From assembly GCF_949987515.2 (NCBI RefSeq), contig NC_082692.2:45538418-45602417 (forward strand): a stretch of 64,000 nucleotides of DNA. The letters are read 5' to 3'. The notes beneath the pieces were generated by a model, which was not told the origin of the DNA, did no database searches, and was given only the letters and a program-made list of their open reading frames with translations. Position 1 is the first letter of the stretch. Each line of letters starts with the position of its first letter. The translations under genes and the position numbers were made by a program. Origin of the DNA: Delphinus delphis. Lineage: Eukaryota > Chordata > Mammalia > Artiodactyla > Delphinidae. Positions 1 to 12,708 of the stretch are shown piece after piece.

Positions 1-1835
1 CATTTTAAAAATATACCACTCCTTCTTATCCATTCATCTGTTGATGGACTCTTGGGTTGTTTCCATATGTTGGCTATTGTAAATAATGCTGCTATGAACA
101 TTGGGGTGCATGTATCTTTTCAAATTAGTATTTTTGTGGGTTTTTTAAAATTTATACCCAGGAGTGGAATTGCTAGATCATTTGGTAGTTTTATTTTTAA
201 TTTTTTGAGAAACCCCCACACTGTTTTCCATAGTGACTGTACCAATTTACATTACCACCAACAGTGTATGACAGTTCCCTTTTCTCCACATCTTCATTGA
301 CATCTGTTATTTGTGTTCTTTTGATGATAGCTGTTCTGACATGTGTGAGGTGGTATCTCATTGTGGTTTTGACTTGCATTTCTCTGATGTTTAGTGATGG
401 AGCATCTTTTCATGTGCCTATTGGCCATCTGTAATGTCTTCTTTGGAAAATGTCTATTCAGGTCTTCTGCCCATTTTTAATCAGGTTGTTAGTTGGGGAT
501 TTTTTTTTGATGTTGAGTTATTTTCATTTTGTTGATGGCTTCCTTTTCTTTGCAGAAGATTTTAAGTTTAATTAGGTCCCACTTATTTATTTTTGCTTTT
601 GTGTCCTTTGCCTGAGGAGACAGATTCAAAATATATTGCTACAATTTATGTCAAAGAGTGTTCTGCCTATGTTTTCTTCTAAGAGTTTTATGGTTTCTGG
701 TTTTACATTTAGGTTTTAATCCATTTTGAATTTGTTTTTTCTATATGGTGTGAGGAATGTTCTAATATCATTCTTTTACATGTAGCTGTCCAGTTTTTCC
801 AGCACCACTTATTAAAAAGACTGTCTTTTCTCCATTGTATATTATTGCCTCCCTTGTCATAGACTAATTGATCATAAGTGTGTGAGTTTATTCCTGGACT
901 CTCTATTCTCTTCCATTAATATATGTGTCTGTTTTTGTGCCAGTACCATACTGTTTTGATTTCTATAGCTCTGTAGTACTGTCTGAGGTAAGGGAGTGTG
1001 ATACTTCCAGCTCTGTTCTTCTTTCTCAAGATTGTTTGGCTATTTGGGGTCTGTGCTCCATATAAATTTTATTTATTCTAGTTCTATGCCATTGGTATTT
1101 TGATAGGGATTGAAGTGAATCTGTAAATTGCCTTTGGTAGCATGGTCATTTTAACCTTATTAATCCTTCCAATCTATGAACAGGATATATCTTTCATATG
1201 TTTTTGTCATCTTCAATTTCTTTCATCAGTGTCTTATAGTTTTCTGAGTATAGGTCTTTTACCTCCTTAGATAGGTTTATTCCTAGGTATTTTAATCTTT
1301 TTGAAGGAATTTTAAATAGAATTGTTTCCTTAATTTCTCTACCTGAAAATGTGTTGTTAGTGTATCAAAATGTAACAGTATTCTCTATATTAATTTTGTA
1401 TCCTGCAACTTTACTGAATTCATTGATGAGCTCTAGTAATATTTTGGTTGCATCTTTAGGATTTTCTATGTATATTATCATGTCATCTGCAGTGACAGAT
1501 TTAATTTTTCCTTTCCAATTTGGATGTCTTTTATTTCTTTTTCTTGTCTGAATTCTGTGGCTAAGATTTACAACAGTATGCTGAATAAAAGTGAGGAGAA
1601 AGGGCACCCTTGTCTTATTCCTGATCTTAGAGGAAATGCTTTCAGCTTTTCACTATTGAGTACGATGCTAGCTTTGAGCCTATCATAATATGGTCTTCAT
1701 TATGTTGAGATTTGTTCCCTTTATACTCACTTTCTTGAGAGGTTTTTATCATAAATTGATGTTGAAGTTTATCAAAAGCCTTTTCTGCATCTATTGAGAT
1801 GATCATATGGTTTTATTCTTCAATTTGTTAATATG
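1..1835 (-). pseudogene. L1 ORF2 3' half, decayed (element L1-C)
   Basis: Read on the minus strand this is the second half of L1 ORF2, from within the reverse transcriptase domain to the C-terminus; the element continues past the left edge. Translated islands match the equivalent parts of the two plus-strand L1 copies in this window, for example the run [14 protein letters not shown] near 197-379 and [12 protein letters not shown] near 1365-1607. Frameshifts and stops break it throughout, so it makes no protein. At 1835 homology to ORF2 stops abruptly, at the point where RT residues reading HINKLK should continue upstream, and L1 5'UTR sequence takes over. The intact protein would be the L1 endonuclease/reverse transcriptase. 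Confidence 0.85.
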
Positions 1836-2420
1836 GTGAAGCCAGGTCCTGAGACTAATCCTGGCCCACTTGTGGGTAAAGCCAGGTCCTGGGGTCTGGC
1901 TGCAGGGTCCAGGGATCCTAGAGCTGATGCTGGACGGCTGGTGGTGTCAGTTCCTGATGTGGCTGGCTGTAGGGTCCAGGGTATTGAAGCTTGTGTTGGT
2001 CTACTGCTGGGCAGGGCTGAGGCCCTTCTAATACCAGCGCTGTGTCTGGCCTAATGGTGGGTAGGCTGGATCCTGTCATGGGAAGCTGCAGGGCTGCTGT
2101 TGTCCTGGGGCTATTGTCTGCCTTCTGGTGGGTGAGGCTGGCCTTAGGGCTAGAGCAGGATAGCTGGTGAGTAGGGTCAGGGCCCATGGGATTCTGGGGC
2201 TTGTGCCTGCCCACTGGTGGGTGAAGGTGGATCCTGGGGTCTGTGGCTACAGGGCCATGAAGGTCTCAGTTCTAGTGCCTGCACACTGGTGTGTGTGGTT
2301 GGCTCCTGATTCCTCTGTTGGGCAAGGTTGAGTCCAGGGGTGGCTGTGTGCTCAGGAGATCTTAAAGCAGCCTGTCTCTTGGTGGGTGGGGCTGTGTTCC
2401 CACTCAGTTAGTTTCTTGAC
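1836..2420 (-). repeat. Degenerate tandem repeats in L1-C 5'UTR
   Basis: On the plus strand a motif of the form CTGGTGGGTRAGGCTGG recurs at intervals of roughly 50-90 bases, near 1870, 1940, 2050, 2125, 2215, 2280 and 2385, with shared words such as GGTCTGGCTGCAGGGTC. Unit length is irregular and the copies are diverged. Repeats of this kind are known in the 5'UTRs of older mammalian L1 families. Confidence 0.55.
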
Positions 2421-3114
2421 CTGAGTTGTCCCAATGCTGGTGGCTTCAAGCTGGTGGACAGGGCAGGGCTGTGTCCTGAGTCTAATAAGCTAGAGGGAGG
2501 ACTCCAAAGTGGTGGTTGCCAGTAGCAATGTCCATGTGGTAGGATGAGCTCCCAGAAATGGCTTTCTACAATGTCTATGTCCCCAGGGTGAGCTGCAGTT
2601 GCCTCCTGCCTCTCCAGGAAACTTTCCAGATCAGCAGGTAGGTCTGACTCAGGCTCCTTTCAAGTTGCTCCTTCTGCCCTGGGTCCCAGAGTGTGTGAGA
2701 TTTTGTGTGTGCCCTTTAATAATGGAGTCTATTTCTGATAGCCCTCTGGGTCTCCTGTAAGTAAGCCCCACTGCCCTTCAAAGCCAAACACTCTGGGTGC
2801 TCATCTTTCCGGCATAGGATCCCTGGGCTGGGAACCCCAATGTGGGGTTTGGACCCACTGCTTCTTGGTGAGAAACTCTGTAGTTGTAGTTATTCTCCTG
2901 TTTTGGGTCACCCACTGAGGGCTACGGGTCTTGACTATATCGAGACTCTGCCCCTTCTACCTGTCTCTTTGTGGTTCCTTCTTTATAACTTTAATTGTAA
3001 AAGACCTTTTCCATTAGGTTCCAGTCTTTTTCATCAATAGTTGTTCTGTAAAAAATTGTAGTTTTGGTGTGCCCATGGAAGTGAGCTCAGGGTCCTTCTA
3101 TTCTGCCATCTTAG
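1836..3114 (-). mobile_element. L1 5'UTR fused to ORF2 (L1-C 5' end)
   Basis: On the minus strand the segment begins at about 3114 with an L1 5' terminus: AAGATGGCAGAATAG followed by AGGACCCTGAGCTCAC, the start typical of mammalian L1 promoters. The YY1-type motif AAGATGGCGG has decayed to AAGATGGCAG. The segment then runs through a roughly 1.3 kb 5'UTR and meets ORF2 in the same orientation, with ORF1 and the endonuclease half of ORF2 missing. An internal deletion of a full-length L1 is the simplest reading; juxtaposition of two separate L1 pieces is possible. Confidence 0.7.
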
Positions 3115-3959
3115 GAACTTCAACTCATATATAATTATTTTTGAACCAGTTGAGATTTAGATGCAGACATGGGGTCTATTATAACTAAAAGCCAAGTATA
3201 CTTTGTGCATAAATACTCCTAGTCCCATAAGTGGGCACTGCAACTAGTGTGAATGGACTTGAAGACCTAAATGTGCACATCTCTTTCCAATTCTCCATGA
3301 TTTCACATTAGTAGTTTGAAATCAGCTGTTGGGAGTATTTACAACCTGGAAATCAGTAAATGTTACCAATCTGGGCTCCTTACTACAACCTCAGGAGGGT
3401 CAGTTTATCCGTACACCACTGAAACAGTCATTGCTTTTAGAAAATTAAAGTTTCTACAGTACTGCCATAACCCAGAGATCCCATCCAAATATTGAAATTC
3501 AGCAATATCCTTTATAGCAAAAAGCTAAATGAAACAAAAAGTGACACATTTTAGGTTCCATGTCTGTTTAATATTCTTCAATCTCAAATAGTTCCACAGA
3601 TTTTCTTTGTCTTTTGTGACCCTGACATGTTTGTTGAGTATATGACAAGTAATATGTAGATTTTCTCACAGCTTGGATGTATATGATGTTTCTTCATGGT
3701 TAGAAAATTCTGGTTACACATTTTTGTCAGGAACCCACAGAAGTAATACTGTGTTCTTCTCAAGAGGCTCACATGATGTTAAGTTGTCTGTAAATGGTGA
3801 CAGTAACCTTGATTGCATAGTTAAGTTGTTGTACCCCAGGTTTCTAATCCTGTAGATGAAGCCTGAGCGTAGGTGACATGTGCAACTCCAGGCTGGGACT
3901 CTAACTGCTGATCTAAGACCCTCCAGAGTTCAGTCTTTCCTTCTGGCCCAGTGACTAGC
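3115..3959. other. No recognised feature
   Basis: AT-rich sequence with no coding signature, no clear repeat family and no tandem structure. Open frames here are short and look random. Confidence 0.6.
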
Positions 3960-4470
3960 AGAGTCATCCTTTTAAAAATGTAAGTCAAATTATTTTATTT
4001 TTCTATTCAAAATTTTCAGTGGTTTTTCTTCTCTTTCACAGTAAAAGCCAAAGCTCTACATGAGATGTCCTTCCACTCCACTCCCCCACACTCTGCCACA
4101 GGCTTACCCCATCTTGTTCTTTTAACATGGTGAGCACAAGCACACCTCAAAAGCTTTCGAATTGTTATTCCTTCTTCTGGAGACTTTTCTCCTAGAAATC
4201 CACCCCAAAAAGTTGATCACTCATTCCTTTTAACCTCAAATGTCATCTTTATAATAAGGCCTGCCCTCACCCCTTATATGAAAGCATCCTTACCCAACCC
4301 TCATTCTCTGGTTTCCCCACCAACCTCACCCTTACCCTGTGGTATTTATCCCCAATTGACTTACTTTATGTTATCTTTGTATATTTCCATTGTGTGTCTT
4401 TCATGGGAAACTGTGCTTGGAACATATTCTGTGCTTAATGAACATTTGTCTAGTGGGTGAATTTCCTTTG
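3960..4470 (+). mobile_element. LINE-2 3' fragment
   Basis: The order of words follows the LINE-2 3' region: a CTCCAATGG-like start (here TTTTCAGTGG), CAAAGCTCTACATGA, CCACTCC...CTCTGCC, a CAAATGTCATCTTTATAATAAGGCCTG-like block (4236-4264, usually TCACCTTCTCAGTGAGGCC) and a final GTGCTTGGAACATA...AATGAACATTTGT that corresponds to the 'tgcctggcacatag...aaatatttgt' end. Strongly diverged, as expected for an ancient mammalian LINE-2. Confidence 0.6.
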
Positions 4471-5330
4471 GATATGCTGTTAAAGCCCTCTGATAAGCAA
4501 GAAAAAGAGTGCATTTTATCTGAATATATTTTCTTAAAATTCTGATACATAATTTGATATGTTAAAGTCACAGAAATGATTCTCAAAAAGCATGTTCAAT
4601 TTTATTATATGTAAACAAAATCTAATTTACTTTGTAAGTGATTTAATTTTCTGAAAATTTATACTTAAAATATTTAGCACTATAATATTTTTTTTAATAT
4701 GATGTTTCAAAATCACTAGAAGTGTCCATTGTATCCTGTGTTTATTTGCTTACTTAATTAAGTACTCTCTCTGTGTATATTAACACAACAAAATAGTATT
4801 TGTAGAATCTGGCAAAGTAATCAATTTTGCTTGTTTTGCTTTTCCCAGTTCCCTGTATCCCTAGATTTCAAAAAAAAAAAAAAATAGTGTCATAAAGCTT
4901 TGCACGGGTTACTTAAACCACATGACTGATTTTAAGGCATATTATCAGAGCTCTATAACACTTATTTCCTGTTTATTAATGGACATTACTTAATGGCAAA
5001 TATCAATTATGGTATGTGCATATTTATCACTTAGAGCATAAGTAAATAGAATTAATCTGATTTAAATTGTCATTTTTTCATAATTTTCCATTACCAATAT
5101 CTTCTAAAACAGTTAAAACTTTTGAAAAGTCTTTCTAATCTAGCCATACTCCCTTTATCAATTTATGTTTAACCTTAAAGTCTTGGCAGCTTTACTTTGT
5201 AATTCCCCAAATTCCGATGTATTATCTCACCTGCCCCTTCCTTTTTACTAACAAATACAGTATATTGCTTATATTTCTCCTTGCTCCAGAAATGTTCATT
5301 TTTATCTCTGAAGATCATCTGTGGATGCCG
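4471..5330. other. No recognised feature; AT-rich
   Basis: AT-rich DNA with a short A tract at about 4869-4884. No gene or assignable repeat seen. Confidence 0.6.
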
Positions 5331-5379
5331 ATCACTTTTAGATTCTTTCTGGATGGACCAACACCACTGTCAGGAAAAC

Positions 5380-5740
5380 GCTAGTGCTTTGAGTTGTGGC
5401 CCAGGGCTCAGTCCTTGGACCTCTCCTCTGTCCTTTGGTGATCTTGCCCAGTCTTAAAGTATTAAATATTATCTGTATGTTCAGAACTCCCAAATGATGG
5501 ATCCAGCCCAGAACTCTCTCTTGAACCATCAGGAATTGTTTATCCAACTGACATTTGAATACCTCTACTTTGATAAAGTAGAAACATCACAAACTTAACA
5601 TGTCTAAAGCTGAGCTACTGTTTTCCCTCCAAAACCTGCTCTATAATCTTCCCCATTTCAATTGATGACAATATTTGCCTTTCATTTGTTAAAACTTGTT
5701 TCCTTTTCTCTCACTCTTTCTCTATACTCTGCATCCAAAA
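5380..5740 (+). pseudogene. LINE-2 reverse transcriptase fragment
   Basis: Broken translation follows the C-terminal part of the LINE-2 reverse transcriptase: words equivalent to GPQGSVLGPLL at the start (CAGGGCTCAGTCCTTGGACC), then the region around the family's YADDSQIY motif (here decayed), and AAACTTAACATGTCTAAAGC matching the KLNMSKTELL stretch, followed by the FPPK and PISVD regions. Many stops and indels are present. LINE-2 has been inactive in placental mammals for tens of millions of years, so this is a fossil. Confidence 0.65.
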
Positions 5741-6120
5741 AATTACCACAAACTAATGACTTAAACAGCATAGTACTGGGGGTGACAAGTCTGAAATGGT
5801 TTTTACCGGACAAAAACAAAAAACATGTTGGGAGGGCTTTATTTCTTCTGGGAACTCTAGGGGCCAGACTTTTCTAGCTTCTAAAGGTCGCTTGCATTCT
5901 TTGGCTCATGGCACATAGTCAAAGTGTGTCTTCAAGTCTCTCTTTTTCTAACCTCTGCTACAATTGGCACGTCTTCATCTGGACTCTGACCCTCCTGCCT
6001 CCCTCTTATAAGAACATTTTGATTACATTGGGCCCATCAGTATAATACAGATCATCTCTCCATATCAAGATCCTTAATTAAACATATCTAGAAGGTCTCT
6101 TTGCCATGTAACTAATCTTA
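5741..6120 (+). mobile_element. Ancient interspersed repeat, family uncertain
   Basis: Contains the familiar chain TTACCACAAACTAATGACTTAAA, then TCTGAAATGG, TTCTTCTGGGAACTCTAGGGG, CTTCTAAAGG, TCTTATAAGAAC, GATTACATTGGGCCCA and TTTGCCATGTAA. This matches a common mammalian repeat whose consensus reads 'ttaccacaaact-ggcttaaaacaaca ... cttataaggac ... attgggcccac'. I recognise the repeat but cannot name its family with certainty. Confidence 0.5.
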
Positions 6121-6184
6121 ACAGCTGTGTAGCTGTTTGACTTTTTATGTTCATTCCTATTTTTAAAATTTAGGGGGTTGGGAT

Positions 6185-6195
6185 CAAGATGGCGG
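6185..6195 (+). promoter_or_regulatory. YY1-type site at L1-A 5' end
   Basis: CAAGATGGCGG lies at the very start of L1-A. In human L1 the same word near the 5' end binds YY1 and helps set the transcription start. The element is dead, so this is a remnant. Confidence 0.6.
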
Positions 6196-6939
6196 AGGAG
6201 TAGGAAGCATAGTTCAACTAGAAACATTGAAAATACATCTACAGGTGGAACAATTCACACAAAACAGCTACTGAGTGCTGAAAGAAGACCTCAGATTTCC
6301 GAAAATACAAGAAAATCTCCACGTAACTGGGTAGGACAAAAGCAAAAAGAAAAAGAAGGAATCAGGATGAGGCCTGCACCCCAGGGAGGGAGCTATGAAG
6401 GAGGAAAGTTTCCCACACCTTAGGAAGTCTGCTCACCAGTGGGGAAATCAGCCTGGACAGAGGGGAAAGGGAGCTTTGGAACCTAAGAGGGGAGAACAGC
6501 AACTGGTTTATGGAAGGCAGAGCAGAGAGTAACCTGCACAGAGGGTTGGCAATGCCACCCTGCACTCCCCAACCTAAGACACTCCTCTGTCTGTGGGGGT
6601 AGGGGTCAGGTGCTGAAGCTCAGACTCCAGAGCTCAGTCCCAGGGAGAGGACCAGGGTTGGGTGCAGAAACAGCCTGAAGAGGTCAGGCTGTGGCAACTG
6701 AGGGAGGCTGGGCCCACAAGAGAAACAAGGCATCTTTGGTGGGAGGTGCACAAGGAGAGGGGTGGGACCACCATAAGAGCTTCTTTCCCTGTGAGAGCTC
6801 CCAGGACACTGCCTACAGGAGCCCTGAGTGGGAGGGCATGAGTCACCACCGTCATCTTGGGCTCCAGAGGCAGGCACTGGCCACCTCTTCCAGACCAACA
6901 GGCAGACACCAGGCCCCACCTCCTCTCACCTGGAAGGGT

Positions 6940-7325
6940 GTGGAGAGATTCTGAAACTAGGAATTATGCTAGTGGGTCATAGGACCCACCCCAGATGACC
7001 TGGAATGGTATGGACAGATCCAGTCACTAGGAATTCTGCAAGCAGGCCCCAGGACCCACCCATGCTGCCCTGGGAGGGCACAGATAGCTTCCATGACTGG
7101 GAAATCCATCAGTGGATGCCAGAACCTGCCCTGCTGTCCCAGGAGCAAGTGGATAACTCCCCTGACTAGGAAATCCACCAGTGAGTGGTGGGACCTGCCC
7201 TGCTGTCCTGGGAGGGTGCGGAAACATCTTGCTACTAGGACATCTGCCAGTGAGTACCAGAACTCACCCCACTCACCACAACTGAGCCCCAGGTGCCATG
7301 TGACTAAGGAAAAAGAGATGAAATC
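6940..7325 (+). repeat. About five 67-70 bp tandem repeats in L1-A 5'UTR
   Basis: Five consecutive blocks share the order GACTAGGAAAT, CCACCAGTGAGTGG, GGACCTGCCC, TGCTGTCCTGGGAGG. Copies begin near 6940, 7007, 7077, 7146 and 7213; the third and fourth are the most alike. This is a variable-number type repeat internal to the L1 5'UTR. L1-B has no equivalent array. Confidence 0.75.
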
Positions 7326-8094
7326 TCTCCTCATAGCTGCATGAACTACGGAGTTACACATCTGCTGACAGCTTCCGAAATTCATCACCTGTGAAACATG
7401 TGAAAGGACAAGTGCTCTTGGGCTGGAACAGGTCTGGCTTTAGAAGCTGTGGGTTTTGTGGTCATGTACATGTGTCGGTTGGGCCAAGCCAGAGCGTGAG
7501 CTGCCTCCATAGCTCCCACAGTGGGTCCAGTTACATGACTACTACAGTCCTGGGACCTGACCTCAGTGTATCTGCACTTGTGTCTGGGTGAAAACAACAC
7601 CGGAGAATCACCAGGGCCAATTGCCAGCATACCCACAGTTAATGTGAGACTGAGAGCAGTGCCAACAGCAGTATACTATGTGAGCCTGCACAACAGGTCA
7701 AAAGGGACACAACAGAGCACATTCACAGGTGAACAACTCCATAGGAAGAATTATCAGTGACTTCTCTCACAGTGGGAGTGTTCCAATCCCACCTACCTCA
7801 CACTGCAAATCAGAATCACAGTAAAGAAACAGATTTGGGGACCTCTACTCCAACAACTAGGGAGCAGAACCTACACCTGACAGGGTAGTGACAAGCACAG
7901 AGCAAAGGGAAGGCCCCGTTCAATATCTAGGGCAGGTTCTGATATGAACACCAATCAAACCCCCTATCAAGAGAAAAATGAAACAAGCCTCTGGACCAAC
8001 CTCATCCACCAGGGTACCAGGTAAGCAGAAGCAAGAGGAACTACGATCCTGCAGCCTGCAGAAAGGAGACCACAAATACAGTAAGTTTGACAAA

Positions 8095-8994
8095 ATGAGA
8101 TGACAAAGAAGTATGTTGCAGATGAAGGAGCAAGATAAAAACCTACAGGAACAAGTAAGTGAAGAGGAGGTAGGTAATCCATCTGAAAAAAAGAATTTAG
8201 AGTAATGATAGTGAAGATGATCCAAGATCTCAGAAAAAGAATGGAAGCACAGATTGAGAAGATACAAAAAATGTTTAACAAGAAATAGAAGAACTAAAGA
8301 AGAAACAAACAGAGATGAACAAGACAATAACTGAAATGAAAAATACACTAGAAGGAATCAATAACAGAATGACTGAGGCAGAAGAATGGATAAGTGAGTT
8401 GGAAGAGAGAGAGGTGGAAATCTCTGCCATGGAACAGAATAAAGAAAAAAGAATGAAAAGAAATGAGGACAGTCTCAGAGACCTCTGGGACAACATTAAA
8501 CACACCAACATTCAAATAAAGGGGTCCCAGAAGAAGATGAAAAAGAGAAAGGGCCTGAGAAAACATTTGAAAATATTATAGTCCAAAACTTCCCTAACAT
8601 GAGAAAGGAAATAGTCACCCAAGTCCAGCAAGTGCAGAGAGTCCCATACAGATAAACCCAGGAGGAAGAAGCTAAGACACATATTAATCAAACTAACAAA
8701 AATTAAATACAAAAAAATATTAAAAGCAACAAAAGAAAAACAACAAATAACATAAAAGGGAATGCTCATAAGGTTATCAGCTGATTTTTCACCAGAAACT
8801 CTGCAGGCAAGAAGGAAGTGGCACAATATATTTAAAGTGATGAAAGGGAAAAACCTACATCCAAGAATACTCTACCCAGCAAGGCTCTCATTAAGACTCA
8901 AGAGAGAAATCAAAACATTTACAGACAAGCAAAAGCTAAGAGAATTCAGCACCACAAACCAGCTTTACAACAAATACTAAAGGAACTTCTCTAA
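8095..8994 (+). pseudogene. L1-A ORF1 (RNA-binding chaperone), broken
   Basis: Start placed at the ATG aligned with the ORF1 start of L1-B; the third codon is already TGA. The body still shows the charged coiled-coil region (ITEMKNTLEGINNRMTEAEE near 8320-8400) and the C-terminal end KTFTDKQKLREFS before the TAA at 8992-8994. Several frameshifts separate these pieces. Intact ORF1 protein forms trimers that coat L1 RNA. The expected length, about 300 residues, agrees with the span. Confidence 0.8.
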
Positions 8995-9075
8995 GCAAGA
9001 AACAGAAGACAAGAGAACAAAACAGGAAGGGAAGTAAAAAGACCTACAGAAACAAACCACAAAACAATTAAGAAA

Positions 9076-12000
9076 ATGTCAACAGGAACATATATATCAA
9101 TAATTAACTTAAATGTAGATGGATTAAATGCTCCAACCAAAAGACAGGGACTGGCTGAATAGATACAAAACCAAGACCCATATAAATGCTGTCTACAAGA
9201 GACCCACTTCAGACCTTTGGACACATATAGACTAAGAGTGAGGGGATGGGAAAAGGTATTCCATGTGAATGGAAATCAAAAGAAAGATGGGGTAGCAATA
9301 CTCATATCAGACATAATAGACTTTAAAATAAAAACTGTTACAGGAGACAAGGAATGACACTACATAATGATCAAGGGATCAATCCAAGAAGAAGATAAAA
9401 CAGTTGTAAATATTTATGGACTCAACACAGGAGCACATCAATACATAAGGCAAATGCTAAGAGCTGTAAAAGAGGAAATTGACAGTAACACAATAGTAGT
9501 GGGGGACTTTAATACCTCACTTACACCAATGGACAGACCATCCAAACAGAAAATCAATAAGGAAACACAAGCTTTAAATGATACAATAAAACAGATAGAT
9601 TTAATTAATATTTATAGGACATTCCATCCAAAAACAGCAGATTACACTTTCTTCTCAAGTGTGCACGGAACATTCTCCAGGATAGGTCACATCTTTGGTC
9701 AAAAATTAAGCCTCAGTAAATTTAAGAAAATTTGAAATCATATCAAGCATCTTTTCCAACAACAGCACTATGAGATTAGAAATCAGTTATAGGGTAAAAA
9801 ATGTAAAAAACAAAAATGCAGGGAAGATAAACAATATGTTACTAATTAACCAAGAGATCACTGAAGAAATCAAAGAGGAAATCAAAAAATACCTAGAAAC
9901 AAATGACAATGAAAACACAATGATCCAAAACCTATGGGATACAGCAAAAGCAGTTCTAAGAGGGAAGTTTATAGCAATACAAGCCTGCCTCAAGAAACAA
10001 GAAAAATCTCAGATAAACAATCTAACCTTACACCTAAAGGAACTAGAGAAAGAAGCAGAAGAAAAACCTAAAGTTAGTAGAAGGAAAGAGATCATAAATA
10101 TCAGAGCAGAAATAAACAAAATAGACAAAACAATAGCAAAGATCAATAAAAATAAAAGCAGGTTCTTTGAGAAGATAAACAAAATTGATAAACCTTTAGC
10201 CAGACTCATCAAGAAAAAGAAGGTGAGAACTCAAATCAATAAAATTAGAAATGAAAATGTGGAAGTTACAACAGACACTACAGAAATTCAAAGCATCCTA
10301 AGAGACTACTACAAGTAACTCTATGCCAATAAAATGGACCACCAGGAAGAAATGGATAAACTCTTAGAAAGGTATAACCATCCAAGACTGAACCAGGAAG
10401 AAATAGAAAATATGAACACACCAACCACAAGTAATGAAATTGAGACTGTGATTAAAAATATTCCAACAAACAAAAGTCCAAGACCAGATGGCTTCACAGT
10501 TGAGTTCTATGAAACATTTAGAGAAGAGCTAATACCCATTCTTCTCAAACTCTTCCAAAAAATTGCAGGGGAAGAAACACTCCCAAACTCATTCTATGAG
10601 GTCACTATCACCCTGATACCAAAACCAGACAAAGAAGTTACAAAAAAAGAATACTACAGGCCAATATCACTGCTGAATATAGCTTCAAAAATCAACAAAA
10701 TACCAGCAAATAGAATCCAACAACACATTAAAAGGATCATATACCATGATCAAGTGGGATTTACCCCAGGGATGCAAGTATTCTTCAATATATGCAAATC
10801 AATCAATGTGATACACCATATGAACAAGTTGAAGAATAAAAATATGATCACCTCAACAGATGCATAAAAAGCTTTTGACAAAATTCAACACCAATTTATG
10901 ATAAAACTCTCCAGAAATTGGGCATAGAAGGAACCTACATCAACATAATAAAGGCCATATTTGACAAACCCACAGCAAACTTCCTTCTCAGTGGTGAAAA
11001 ACTGAAAGCATTTTCTCTAAGATCAGGAACAAGACAAGGATGTCCACTCTCACCACTATTATTCAACATAGTTTTGGAAGTCCTAGCCACAGCAATCAGA
11101 GAATAAAAAGAAATAAAAAGAATACAAATAGGAAAAGAAGTAAAGCTGTCAATGTTTTCAGATGACATGATACTATACATAGAGATTCCTAAAGATGCCA
11201 CCAGAAAACTACTAGAGCTAATCAAGGACTTTGGTAAAGTTGCAGGATACAAAATTAATGCATAGACATTGCTTGCATTCCTAAACACTAGCAATAAAAT
11301 ATCAGAAAGAGAAATTAAGGAAATACTCCTATTCACCACTGCAACAAGAAGAATAAAATACCTAAAAATAAACCTACCTAAGGAGACAAAAGACCTGTAT
11401 GCAGAAAACTATAAGACACTGAAGAAAGAAATCAAAGATGACACAAACAGATGAAGAGATATACCATGTTCTTGGATTGGAAGAATCAATATTGAGAAAA
11501 TGACTATACTATCCAAAGCAATCTACAGATTCAATGCAATCCCTATCAAATTATGAGTGGCATTTTTTACAGAACTAGAACAAAAAATCGTAAAATTTGT
11601 GTGGAGACAAAAAAGACCCCGAATAGCCAAAGCAGTCTTGAGGGAAAAAAACGGAGCTGGAGGAATCAGACTCCCTGACTTCAGACTATGCTACAAAACT
11701 ACAGTAATCAAGACAATATGGTACTGGCACAAAAACAGAAACATAGATCAATGGAATAGGATAGAAAGCCCAGAGACAAACACACACACCTATGGCCAAC
11801 TAATCTATGACAAAGGTGGCAAGGATATACAATGGAGAAAAGGCAGTCTATTCAATATGTGGTGTTGGGAAAACTGGACAACTACCTGTAAAAGAATGAA
11901 ATTAGAACACTCCTTAACACCATACACAAAAATAAACTCAAAACAGATTAGAGACCTAAATGTAAGACCGAACACTATAAAAGTCTTAGAGGAAAACATA

Positions 12001-12680
12001 GGAAGAACACTGTTTGACATAAATCATGGCAAGATGTATTTTGATCCACCTCCTAGAGTAATGGCAATAAAAACAAAAATAAACAAATGGGACCTAATGA
12101 AACTTAAAAGCTTTTGCAAGCAAAGGAAACTACAAACAAGACAAAAGGACAATCCTCAGAACGGGAGAAAATATTTGCAAATGAATCAACGGACAAAGGA
12201 TTAACCTCTAAAATATCTAAACAGCTCATGCAGCTCAATATTAAAATAACAAACAGCCCAATCAAAAAATGAGCAGAAGACCTAAATAGACATTTCTCCA
12301 AAGAAGACATACAGATGAGCAAGAAGCGCATGAAAAGCTGCTCAACATCACTAATTATTAGAGAAATGCAAATCAAAAGTACAATGAGGTATCACCTCAC
12401 GCCAGTTAGAATGGGCATCATCAGAAAATCTACAAACAACAAATGCTGGAGAGGGTGTGGACAAAAGGGAACCCTCTTGCACTGTTGGTGGGAATGTAAA
12501 TTGATAAAGCCACTATGGAGAACAGTATGGAGGTTCCTAAAAAAACTAAAAATAGAATTACCATATGACCCAGTAATCCCACTACGGGGCATATACCCAA
12601 AGAAAACCATAATTCAAAAAGACACATGCACCCCAATATTCATTGCAACACTATTTCCAATAGTCATGTATTGAAGCGAC
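9076..12680 (+). pseudogene. L1-A ORF2 (endonuclease/RT), broken
   Basis: The start MSTGTYISIINLNVDGLN is clear, but stops follow at about 9157 (a Trp codon turned TAG) and 9355 (TGA). Frameshifts occur near 9735, 10320, 10870 and later. In the endonuclease the QETHF glutamate and GDFN motif survive, whereas SRIDH has become SRIGH and the SDH catalytic pair is lost (near 9755). The RT signature FADD reads FSDD (near 11160). The C-terminal cysteine-rich motif [18 protein letters not shown] survives near 12445-12500. It is non-functional. Confidence 0.85.
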
Positions 12681-12708
12681 CTAAATGCCCATCCACAGCC
12701 GAATGGAT

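Noticed and set aside
6940..7325. CRISPR-like regular repeats
   Set aside because: Units are contiguous tandem repeats without unique spacers, inside an L1 5'UTR of a mammalian genome.
6620..7388. Frames of 60-139 codons on both strands
   Set aside because: They lie in the L1-A 5'UTR and its tandem repeats, which are non-coding in L1.
7920..8348. Long minus-strand frames rich in Ser/Phe/Leu opposite L1-A ORF1
   Set aside because: Shadow of the charged coiled-coil codons on the other strand; the same pattern lies opposite L1-B ORF1 at 15075-15560.
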